From contig JAPNXP010000002.1 of NCBI GenBank assembly GCA_028753945.1, positions 11,656,001 to 11,720,000 of the forward strand: 64,000 nt of DNA, given 5' to 3'. Numbering within the stretch: position 1 is the stretch's first letter; each line of letters begins with the position of its first letter. Of this stretch, positions 56,185 through 64,000 are shown one piece after another. The stretch comes from Hexactinellida sp. DTS-2022. Its lineage: Eukaryota > Porifera > Hexactinellida. The notes below the pieces were generated by a model. The model was not told the origin of the DNA. It worked only from the letters and a program-made list of their open reading frames with translations, and ran no database searches. The position numbers were made by a program, and so were the translations under genes.

Positions 56185-56310
56185 CTAGTATAGTTTAAGT
56201 AAATTTTATACAATATCCATGTTTCCCTGCCACTTGTGGCACAAATGGGAATGTGGATATATCTCAGTGGAAAATGATAGTAATGGTTATAAATTGAGCA
56301 CATAGATTAA
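56185..56310 (+). repeat. dispersed repeat A, copy 3
   Basis: Starts right after the hAT end; shares ATATCCATGTTTCCCTGCCA, CTTGTGGCAC, ATATCTCAGTGGAAAATGAT and TTGAGCACATAGA with copies at 24540 and 34925. Confidence 0.6.
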
Positions 56311-56939
56311 ATGGACTATGTAGTGTCTATTTTGGCCGGGACCGGATCGGATCCGGGGTTAGTCTTGATACTACATAATATACAATTATAGAGTAGCTAA
56401 TGCATTTCCAACGTAATAATATAGATACAAACATGTAAATTGCTGTTATACATAAATTTAAATGTTAATTATCCAGGTGGAACACTGATATTTATGCGAT
56501 TAAAAGATGCATTTTCACTCTTTTCTCCACAGTGTGTTTGAAATGTCAACATCTAAAATACTGACACAATGCAGCTATAATCAAAAAGGACTAGTTATTT
56601 GTTGAATGATAAAAACTTCTTTACATTGTATATAAAAGACCCATTATCTAAAAGGTCAAATTAGTGTTTCAGATAAAGATTTTCCAATCTGAATTATTAT
56701 TCTATTTTTCTACCAACTTCATGTTGGATGGCAAAAGGTGCACTTCTGGGGTCTGGAATTTTATGATGTCGATTGTGCAAATAAGTCAATTAACAAATGC
56801 AACATTCCCATTGTTCCGGAAAAACGAGAAAAATACGACGCGGAACTCATGGAGGGTCAAAAAGTATTTTTCAATTAAGTCACTTTGGAGTCATTTAGAA
56901 TCGTATCGAGTACAATATGGAGTACAAGGAGGCAATGAT
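56311..56939. other. no firm gene; possible hAT left end
   Basis: TAGTGTCTATTTTGGCCGGGACCGG near 56321 may be the left end of the hAT element whose gene follows; GGCCGATCGCTA near 59142-59153 is a weak inverted partner. The frame at 56664-56957 is unrecognised. Confidence 0.4.
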
Positions 56940-58800
56940 AATTCGAAAAGCTGGTGAAGCTAAAAGGTGCAAGAACGATTAGGAGAAATCAAAGCTAGAA
57001 TCCATCTACGTTTTGGCTACACAAATTTCCAAACTCAATTGAGTCTAGAAAAAACATATGAGCTGAAAAACAAGTGGTTGTCTGCTCATCCTGACCAGAT
57101 TAGTGGAACATATTTTCTGGCTAAATAGATATGTATTCACTTCTCCCTTACACTACAGTTGAAAACGAAAGATTCAACGTAATTGTAAGTAACTTAAATC
57201 ATAAATTCGATGTTCCAAGTGAAAAAGGACTCCGTCAAAGGATTATTCCGGATAATAACAGACGTGTACAATATAAAATAATGGAACTGCTTCACAATAA
57301 TATAGGCGATTCTTACAGTACAACCACTGATATTTGTAGTTCAAAGAGTCAGCAAGCTTTTATTAGCTTCACACTGCATTTCATCAACAAAAGAGGAGAG
57401 CGAAAGGCAGCTGTGTTGCGTTGTTTTCCATATGATGTGTCACATACCCCTGAATCAATTGCCAAGACGTTATGCTAGATCGTTTCTGATTGGAAATTGG
57501 AAGGAAAACTCCACTTAATAATGCGAGATAATGCTCCAAATATGGTGCGTGCGATGGCTGACAACACTTCTCTAATGCAGGTTGTTTTTACACACGATCC
57601 ATCTAGTGGTCATGATTTGAACAAAGTGGCGTACAATCAATGATGGGGCGTGCCAATAAATTGATTTCTTTTTTTCGGAAGAGTCCGAAGGCGATGGGCA
57701 TTCTCAGACATCATCAACTGGATCTCAATGGGGTTCCAGAATGCACTTTAAATTTAGACAATAAACACGTTGGAATTCATATTATGCCATGTTAGTTCGG
57801 CAATTGCAGCAGAAACGTACCATTCGTTGTGCAGAATATGATATCACTATGAATATAGACTATCAACTAAATTCCAAATGACTGGATGCCTATTCCCAGT
57901 AATTAATCTATTAAAACCATTCGCTGATGCAACATTGGAGCAGAATAAAAATGCTTGCATTTCGATTACAATTCCATTGTTCAAGAAAATAAATAATGAG
58001 TTGAATGCGATTCAAGAAAGGGGAATAGGTGCAATGAAAAGCGAATTGGTAGTACAAATGAACCGATATTTCATGGGAGAAGATCCGCGAGTGCATTTCG
58101 TTGATGTTGAAGTTAACGATGAGCATGCGCTGGCTACTCTACTGGATCCTAAATATTAAACGAGTGGTTTAATGGACAAGGCAAAATTAGAAGTTGCGAA
58201 ATAAAAATTGGCCATCATTGCATCCAATATCATTCAAGGGAGTTCAGCGGAAAAAGTTTCCAAGATGACTCCAATTCCAATGTGAACAGATGTGTGGGAT
58301 GCTATTTTAAGCGATTCAGATAATGAATTTGATTCGGTTGATCATTATACCACTAGTGATGGACGAGACACGATTAACGAAAAAGCTAAGAGGAAATATT
58401 CCTTTATTTTGCTGAAAAGCGAATTAACAGAGGTAGATACATTGTTGTACTGGCGCATGAACATGAGTTTGTACCCAATGTTGTCTATACTTGCCTTTAG
58501 ATATTTGAGTCCACCCTGTGGTTCAGTTCCAAGTAAACGAGTATTCAAAATTGTGAGTAAGATTTTCGGAAGGATATAGAATCCGTTAGCTCCTCCTACA
58601 TAGAAAAGCTCTTGTTCTTCAAGTATAACCTCCGAGCTATTGGTTTTGGCTCATTCAAATTACCACAACCACCACTTGAAGTAGTTCTCCCGAACCAAAA
58701 CGTAGAAGTCAAACAAAATGATGTGGATGATGAAATTTCTCAACAAATAGAGCAACATATTGTAGTTAATAAGCATAATGTATTAGATATTCACTTCAGT
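56940..58800 (+). pseudogene. hAT transposase (ZBED/hobo class), decayed
   Basis: A third hAT lineage. In order: ERLGEIKARIHLRFGYTNFQ (about 56970), LPYTTVENERFNVIVSNLNH (57131 frame), YSTTTDICSSKSQQAFISFT (about 57310), KLHLIMRDNAPNMVRAMAD (about 57510), FPVINLLKPFADATLEQNKN (57890), HALATLLDPKY (58125), and the hAT dimerisation block LLYWRMNMSLYPMLSILAFR then CGSVPSKRVFKIVSK (58440-58560). D and E of the catalytic set fall in the DICSS and DNAPN parts and further on. Broken by several stops and shifts. No perfect terminal duplication found. Confidence 0.82.
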
Positions 58801-58831
58801 TAATCGAAACATATTTAGTTGTTATTGAGGC

Positions 58832-58985
58832 CATAAGCGGAAAGTTATGAAAAATTCCTAATTCTGGGGGGGGCGAGACCTGTCAATTATCGGTTGTACA
58901 TTTTAATTTACAACTATGGGGCCTAGTTGTAAATTTGGGGGGGGGGGGGGCGCTCTCCTGCCCCCCCCTCACTTTTCCGCCCATG
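58832..58985. mobile_element. hAT-like MITE with G-rich core
   Basis: CATAAGCGGAAAGTTATG (58832) pairs with CTCACTTTTCCGCCCATG (ending 58985). ATTGAGGC lies on both sides (58824-58831, 58986-58993), a perfect 8-bp duplication. The core has G runs of 8-14 and the matching CCCCCCC run. Ends are similar to the MITE at 12715. Confidence 0.9.
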
Positions 58986-58993
58986 ATTGAGGC

Positions 58994-59308
58994 AGAACCT
59001 ATTTTTCTTTGTAATCAAGGTTTAATTGTTTCGTACTCAACGGTTTAATATATGTTTTCGAAACCAAATAGCCCCGGCTAGTTTAGGTACTTTTAGCCGG
59101 GGACAAAAGTAGCACTTCTTGCCGGGACAGGGGACAAGGATCAGGCCGATCGCTAGTAGTATTCAAATCTAAAATTAGAATTCGTATATTCTAATTGCCT
59201 CACAATGATCAGACTATTTATTTATATTTGATTAGCTAATTATAGACGAAATTAATGAGTTTACAACGTCCATAAATATTAGAATCCAAATATTTTGCCA
59301 TTTTTTTA
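58994..59308. other. no gene; possible hAT right end
   Basis: GCCCCGGCTAGTTTAGGTACTTTTAGCCGGGG (shortened: CCCCGGCTA...TAGCCGGGG, 59072-59101) forms a hairpin. A GGGACAGGGGACAAGG run follows. This may be the subterminal part of the hAT element above. Confidence 0.4.
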
Positions 59309-59310
59309 TA

Positions 59311-59503
59311 CAGTCAGGTACTTTATTATGAACATCCAAGGGTTCATAAATTGTGTTGATAATAGAGAGACTTCAAAATAAGCGAACTCAACTTAATACA
59401 AACCCTATGTAAGTTCCTAAATTGGGACCATAGGGCTTGTTCATAATAAAAAATCTTCACATTAAGCAGACGAAATCTTGTTCATAATAAGCAGGCCTGA
59501 CTG
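59311..59503. mobile_element. mariner-type MITE
   Basis: CAGTCAGGTACTTTATTATG (59311) pairs with TAATAAGCAGGCCTGACTG (ending 59503), TA on both sides. 193 bp, no gene. Confidence 0.88.
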
Positions 59504-59849
59504 TACTTAACAAATCATTTTATGCCAATATCCATTTTCAAGCATCTACTAATGTTATTATTCGGCTAGAAGTTAGAATATAAGATTCATAATATTGATG
59601 TTCAAATACTTAGGGTTGGTCAGTGTAAGAAAAAGTCGAGGCCAAGAAACAAAGTACACTCAAAACCTCCTTTAACCGGGGACTGTGGTCCGGAGGGTGC
59701 CCGTTACTCGGAACTTGCCGGATCTGAGAAATACAATGGCAAGTGCACATCCTTTTCCGAAGTGACTAATGAACATTTCTAAATCCATTAAAACTTTAAG
59801 ACAAAAAATGTTTTTAACGGGGTGTGGATAATTTAAGATTTGTATATGT
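59504..59849. other. no gene; half of a Tigger-like MITE
   Basis: 59655-59730 reads CACTCAAAACCTCCTTTAACCGGGG and GTTACTCGGAACTTGCCGG, resembling one arm of a Tigger-type element. No partner end. Confidence 0.4.
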
Positions 59850-60725
59850 TATATAATACGAGAATTCTGTCTCAAACCAATTCAACTCCGAACACCGATC
59901 CCGATTCATCCCCACTCTTACCACGCTCACCAGCGTATGTTAGCCAAGTCATACCATTCGACAGTCCATCGCCTCTCTGCGTTTTGTAGCGATCCCAATT
60001 TGGCTCTTTACTCCTCGCTCTCCCATTTTTGGGGAAATTTACTACTAACCGGTCGCGATCCGGCGGACATAATCTCCGAACTAGCTTTATTATGCTATTT
60101 TCCGATGAAAACCGAAAAACTCCCACCCCCAGATCTAGATACGCTAAATTATGCATATTCATCGACACGCCCCACAACCAACCAATTACAACCTTGCACT
60201 ATACGCCAATTCCGTCTGATTCCCATAATACCCATGGCTCCTCTCAAGGCTCTCCTTTCTTACTTGAACCCTTCCGCCATCAGCCAATTCACTTAGTGTC
60301 CTGATCGCTGCGAAGTATGCGAATCATACCACCTTTTCTTCGACACCGTTTTACACCATCCCATAATACCCTGCCTCATGTATAGATGTGTATACGCCAT
60401 CTTTGCACCAAGCCACCCCATAGTCTACATAGGACAAACAAGAGCAACATCTTGAACTATAAATCAGCGTCCACACAACAACCGCTTTCTCCAACACCAG
60501 GCTCTTTTCCAAACCCCGTACCTGCGTAGGCAGATCCTACGACTCCTCTCCCCCCACTTTACAACCTCAACCCGAACATCCACCGAACCCGAGACCCGAA
60601 TGGTCGAATCCCTTCGAAGGAAACACCTCTACGGTTACCTTTTCCCAAGACACCGACACCTTTTACAACTCCTTCAAACCCCCGCGGCCCATGATGCACC
60701 CACCTTAACATCGAGTCAACCTAGA
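59850..60725 (+). other. GC-rich retroelement-like relic with GIY-YIG-like segment
   Basis: About 870 bp with clearly higher G+C and a C-rich plus strand than everything around. It encodes protein-like sequence, including VYAIFAPSHPIVYIGQTRAT (about 60387-60446), which has the GVY-x10-YIGxT pattern of a GIY-YIG endonuclease, followed by HNNRFLQHQAL and LRRKHLYGY in other frames. Penelope-like retroelements end in such a domain, so this may be a fragment of one; no reverse transcriptase is seen. It is broken and looks like an old insertion. Confidence 0.4.
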
Positions 60726-60849
60726 AAAAATTTCCATAGGACCTTAATATTAGTGAATTCTGATGTGATTTAGTCGAAAGATATTCTGTATGTGCCATCT
60801 TATCAAAACTTTCCAATTACTTATTCGAATCCTTTCTCGTATATATATA
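60726..60849. other. no gene
   Basis: AT-rich, ends in a TATATATATATA microsatellite that served as target for the next element. Confidence 0.4.
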
Positions 60850-61344
60850 TAGTAGAACCCCGCGTATCGGGGCAGTCGGTTGGGAATTTGAATTTTTTTC
60901 CATTAAAAATTATCCCGAGTATCGGGGCGCCATTCACTTATCGGGGCACTCCACCGAAGATTATTTCTCTTGAGTAAAATGCTTTTTACTTTTGAGCAGC
61001 TTAGTATTCTTTGTAATGGCCGCTAAGCGTCACCCACTCACGCTAGATACTTGTGCTGAGGTAATCGGGGGAGTTTTTCAAAAAAAGAAATTCCGTGAAT
61101 ATCATAGATTTGTGACTCCTAGTGTAGGTAAAGTATAATGTGAAATTGCAATGTGTAGTAATGCTTAAATAACAGCCTTAACTCTAGGTTTTGACTATAT
61201 GTGTATGATTTGTTGTGTAGGTGCTAATTTAATTGTTTTAACCAAACATATTGGAGTTCTCTTAGAACCCAGCATATCGGGCACTCCCTCGTATCGGGAT
61301 GCTGAGCGCTTGGACGGAGGTGCCCCGATACGCGGGTTCCACTG
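60850..61344 (+). mobile_element. Tigger/pogo-type element, internally deleted
   Basis: TAGTAGAACCCCGCGTATCG (60850) pairs with CGATACGCGGGTTCCACTG (ending 61344), with TA at both sides within a TA microsatellite. A second ATCGGGGC repeat lies in each arm. Between them is a small piece of the transposase (61017-61130). Confidence 0.88.
61017..61135 (+). pseudogene. Tigger transposase N-terminus remnant
   Basis: ATG at 61017 reads MAAKRHPLTLDTCAEVIGGV then FQKKKFREYH. The MxxKRxxLTLxxCxEVI pattern is that of the CENP-B/Psq helix-turn-helix at the start of Tigger/pogo transposases. It stops after about 40 residues; the rest of the gene is deleted. Confidence 0.65.
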
Positions 61345-61846
61345 TATATATATAAAGAGTCTTTTTATTGGACATAAATGGACACTTTTTTAAAAGTAGA
61401 CTTTTTTAACAACACAATTTAGGTAAAAAAAGGCTCGATTCCCTATAAGGAAATTCACCATAAAAGTGTCTTTTATGGAGTATTTTGTCTATTTATTTCA
61501 TCTAAATAGACACTTTCTAACAGTATATATATATATTTGTTTGTATGTTCCGAGTTGGTAAAAGAAACTGGAAGATTTCAAAATTTGAATTTTGGCTAAA
61601 AGGGCATTATATTACTTATATATGAGTTAAAACTTGCATTCATATGCTTGAAAGGTAAAGTCATTTGTAAATACGCTCCTAATCCTGGTTTTATCCAATT
61701 TTCATACGCCTAAATCACAAATTAATGCTATTGTATAGGAAAAGATTTCAAATTTTCCCGCTTCTAAATCAAAATGGTACAAAAATCAAACTCCTAAATA
61801 GGGTCTCGCGGTCCTGGATAATTCCTTGTTTGAAAGTATGCTGAAC
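61345..61846. other. no gene; related to the 26.2-27.4 kb foldback
   Basis: 61520-61600 contains TATATTTGTTTGTATGTTCC, GAGTTGGTAAAAGAAACTGG and AAATTTGAATTTTGGC, parallel to 27175-27245. 61360-61510 holds inverted copies of AAGTGTC- and ATAAATGGACACTTTTTTA-like runs. No coding signal. Confidence 0.45.
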
Positions 61847-62876
61847 CATAGTCTACTATATAAAGGCCACTTCACTGAGCAAATTTCAAGTGTACTAGGG
61901 ATTAGATAAAGGCGATTTTATTATCTACACATAATTGTAAACTGTTATAGTCGTGGAACCCCTGCGAATCTCAATCAACTGTATATGTAAAACCGTGAGA
62001 TATGGACATTGATTGATTAGTAAACACTCTTGAACGAAGCTCGTCAGAAAGGACCGAGATTATTTGTCACTTGGACATAATGATCCAAGATTTAATTGAA
62101 TGTCTACTCTAGTTCGTTGGATAGAGCCTGGGAAAGCTTACCAGTTCATGAGGAAAATTAACAGTTCAAACCTTCACGAGTTTTCACCATTCAACTATTG
62201 CACTGCCTAAATTAGTAGAATATTGACCCACGAATGTGGATTTTCCTAAGTATTTTCATTTTTTATACAAATTGATATTATTGGACACCATTTTTGATTA
62301 TACAAACATATTTCAGGGTCAAACTAATATGTATTGGTTGGTCAAGTCCATCCAAATACGTGCTAAATGAGGTGTTTACACTTTGAAAGTGTTTAAATTA
62401 ATTGAGTGTTCATCAGTTCACCTGAAAAGTATTTTCTCAAGCGGATTCAAGCAATTCACTCTCCTTAAACTCGAAAGTGAAAAGTGCGAAGACTTCGTTA
62501 ATGAGTGTATAGATTGTTTAGTACAGAGGAAAAGCAATTTATAATTTTCAATTTAACTACAGTAGCCAATTGTGAAGTAACAACAACAAGGCGAAGAACC
62601 ATAATGTTCGTACTACTTGCCCAAAGTAATTCATAAGAAATTCCTCAAAATCAATTGTTAATTTTCATACTTCTACTCAATAGTTTACATGTAATAATAC
62701 ACTTGAGCTTGAATTTATGTTGGGAGTCAACTCTGAATCATATATACAACTTTGATATGTGTAGTTGATATAATGAGTGTAGTATCAATCTGGTAATTGG
62801 TTAGAGTTAGAAAATAAAACGCCTTTATCTTATCCTTGGTCATAAACAGTGAAATGACCTCTATATAGTAGCTATG
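61847..62876. mobile_element. P-family non-autonomous element
   Basis: CATAGTCTACTATATAAAGG (61847) and the inverted right end reading CATAGCTACTATATAGAGGTCA (shortened: CTATATAGTAGCTATG ending 62876). GCTGAAC on both sides (61840-61846, 62877-62883), a perfect 7-bp duplication. Inner matches include CACTTCACTG/CATTTCACTG and AGATAAAGGCGATTTTATTA against AGATAAAGGCGTTTTATTTT. 1030 bp, no transposase recognised. Not a foldback: the arms are about 70-80 bp. Confidence 0.9.
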
Positions 62877-62883
62877 GCTGAAC

Positions 62884-63093
62884 TCAACGGAGAAAATGAT
62901 TAAGTGATTTGAGGTTACAAAAAATAGCCCAATTCAACCTAACTTGCAACTGTGAAGTTAAACGGATGAAGATGAAGATGATAATGATGGATTACTTGTC
63001 CACAGAAACAGAAAATGCTATTGTTTTAAATTTGGATATCTATGAAACGGTATCGAATTGTTACACTCTACAAAACGTTCCCCTCTCATGAAT
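62884..63093. other. no recognised gene
   Basis: AT-rich; the frame at 62909-63091 is not recognised. Confidence 0.35.
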
Positions 63094-63443
63094 GAAATTT
63101 TACAAAGGTAAGTGAAATAAATTTATTCAAATGTTGAATGTAATTCTGATTGCAAGACTCGATGGAGTTTGCTAGTCAACATCCTCGAAAGAAGAATTCA
63201 GATCAAGTTAAGCATCCAAAAAGCATTACTAGATCTCGGTATGAACATATTAATATTCGTGATCAGAAAATTGGGATGGTATCTTCTATTGTAGAAGCTT
63301 TAGAAGAAAAAACACTTAAGGATGCTTGCCGCCAAGAATGTATTAGCGATATGGGTTGTTTCGACAATATTATGAATATTGAATTGAAACTCTCTATACT
63401 AGACTGTAATTACATAACTAAGCAGATAATCACCACTGTATAA
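63094..63443 (+). CDS. hypothetical protein, possible two-exon gene
   Basis: A frame ending at 63443 reads SMEFASQHPRKKNSDQ to NYITKQIITTV (about 95 aa), hydrophilic with a basic N-terminal part and three clustered Cys (ACRQECISDMGC). Upstream, AAAG|GTAAGT at 63109 is a good donor and ATTGCAAG (ending 63154) a possible acceptor. Joining them would give MKFYK-D-SMEF in one frame. I do not know this protein. It could be a host gene or transposon cargo. Confidence 0.35.
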
Positions 63444-64000
63444 CTTCCTTTGTTCTATTTTCGGAATCAATTTGAATAACATTGTTTTTGGCTTCCTATC
63501 TCGGTAATACTGTCGATATCATAGCGTGACCAAGATTTCTAGGAAACTATGAAAGCTATAGTTCTATAAATTATTGTTAAAAATTATAATCAACAGTATT
63601 AGATCTACAAATTTGACCATTTTCAGACTGATTAGATAATTGTAAAATATTCTAGAATTACAAACTCACGTAAATGCGTGAAATTCGTTAAAATTTCCTA
63701 TTTTATGCCTTTTTCTCTGTCACTGAACAGGAACCAAATCTTAGTTCTGTTCAATAAAGGTCAAATATGTAGGTTACAGTGTGTTCTAATATAAATAAAA
63801 ATTTCATAGAGCAAAATTCAATACTTTTTCCAAAATCTTGATTGAAAACTCCAAAAATCCTGAATTTAGCAATCAACGCTCAAAGTTTTTCCCTGCAAAT
63901 TCAATTAGAACTAATCTATTACAAGGTGTTTCATCCCGCTATGGATTCATCAGTTAAGCTCCCATTCGCTTAAACATTGTATTTTGAATAATGTGTAGGT
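63444..64000. other. no recognised gene
   Basis: AT-rich; nothing recognised up to the window edge. Confidence 0.4.

Noticed and set aside
59872-60177. Minus-strand 101-aa open frame
   Set aside because: It is antisense to the better protein-like plus-strand reading in the same GC-rich island and has no recognisable content.

Overview
This is a 64-kb piece of AT-rich animal (invertebrate metazoan) nuclear DNA, made almost entirely of transposable elements in several layers of nesting. There are no operons. The coding pieces use GT-AG introns, and the transposon set (THAP-domain P elements, ZBED5-type and other hAT elements, FLYWCH-type MULEs, Helitron helicase, Tigger/mariner MITEs, TTAA elements) is typical of an animal genome. 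I cannot name the species. I see no tRNA, rRNA, CRISPR array or prokaryotic feature.

The only host gene I support firmly is on the minus strand. It is a ferric-chelate-reductase-1-like (FRRS1-like) gene coding for Reeler, DOMON and cytochrome b561 domains. Two exons are visible, 39016-38571 and 24241-23052. Their splice sites and phase agree, and they are separated by a 14.3-kb intron packed with transposons. The 5' exons are not in view or not recognised.

Layout: 0.15-3.4 kb, a ZBED5-type hAT element with perfect 8-bp target duplications, itself interrupted by a MULE-type MITE. 4.6-8.1 kb, MITEs and an old tandem repeat of about 165 bp. 8.9-10.7 kb, a decayed P transposase. 12.7-20.5 kb, a nest: an outer 7-bp-TSD element holds a P element with a decayed minus-strand THAP transposase, which holds a second, intact-looking P element (4.5 kb, 220-bp near-identical terminal inverted repeats, uninterrupted THAP transposase at 15158-17719), which holds a TTAA element. 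23.0-39.0 kb, the FRRS1-like gene; its intron carries a MULE with a RING finger, foldback elements, a P-family foldback and three TTAA MITE copies (two in the intron, the third outside at 5.1 kb). 39.3-43.0 kb, palindromes and MITEs. 43.3-51.6 kb, Helitron helicase pieces cut by two P-family foldbacks; a second RING-bearing MULE sits in the loop of one of them. 49.2-50.7 kb, a multi-exon gene fragment of unknown type. 53.3-59.0 kb, two decayed hAT transposases with inserted hAT MITEs. 59.3-62.9 kb, mariner/Tigger MITEs, a GC-rich GIY-YIG-like relic and another P-family element. 63.1-63.4 kb, a short unknown ORF.

Two patterns stand out. First, six elements (one intact P element, one decayed P element and four without a transposase gene of their own) share ends beginning CATAG/CATGG/CGTGA and 7-bp target duplications; three of them are long foldback palindromes. 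They look like one P-element family and its derivatives. Second, two MULEs of about 2.5 kb code for a transposase ending in an IAP/MDM2-type RING finger, and both have ends built of tandem arrays of a short motif containing GTAGGA. The motif differs between the two elements, but the architecture is the same.
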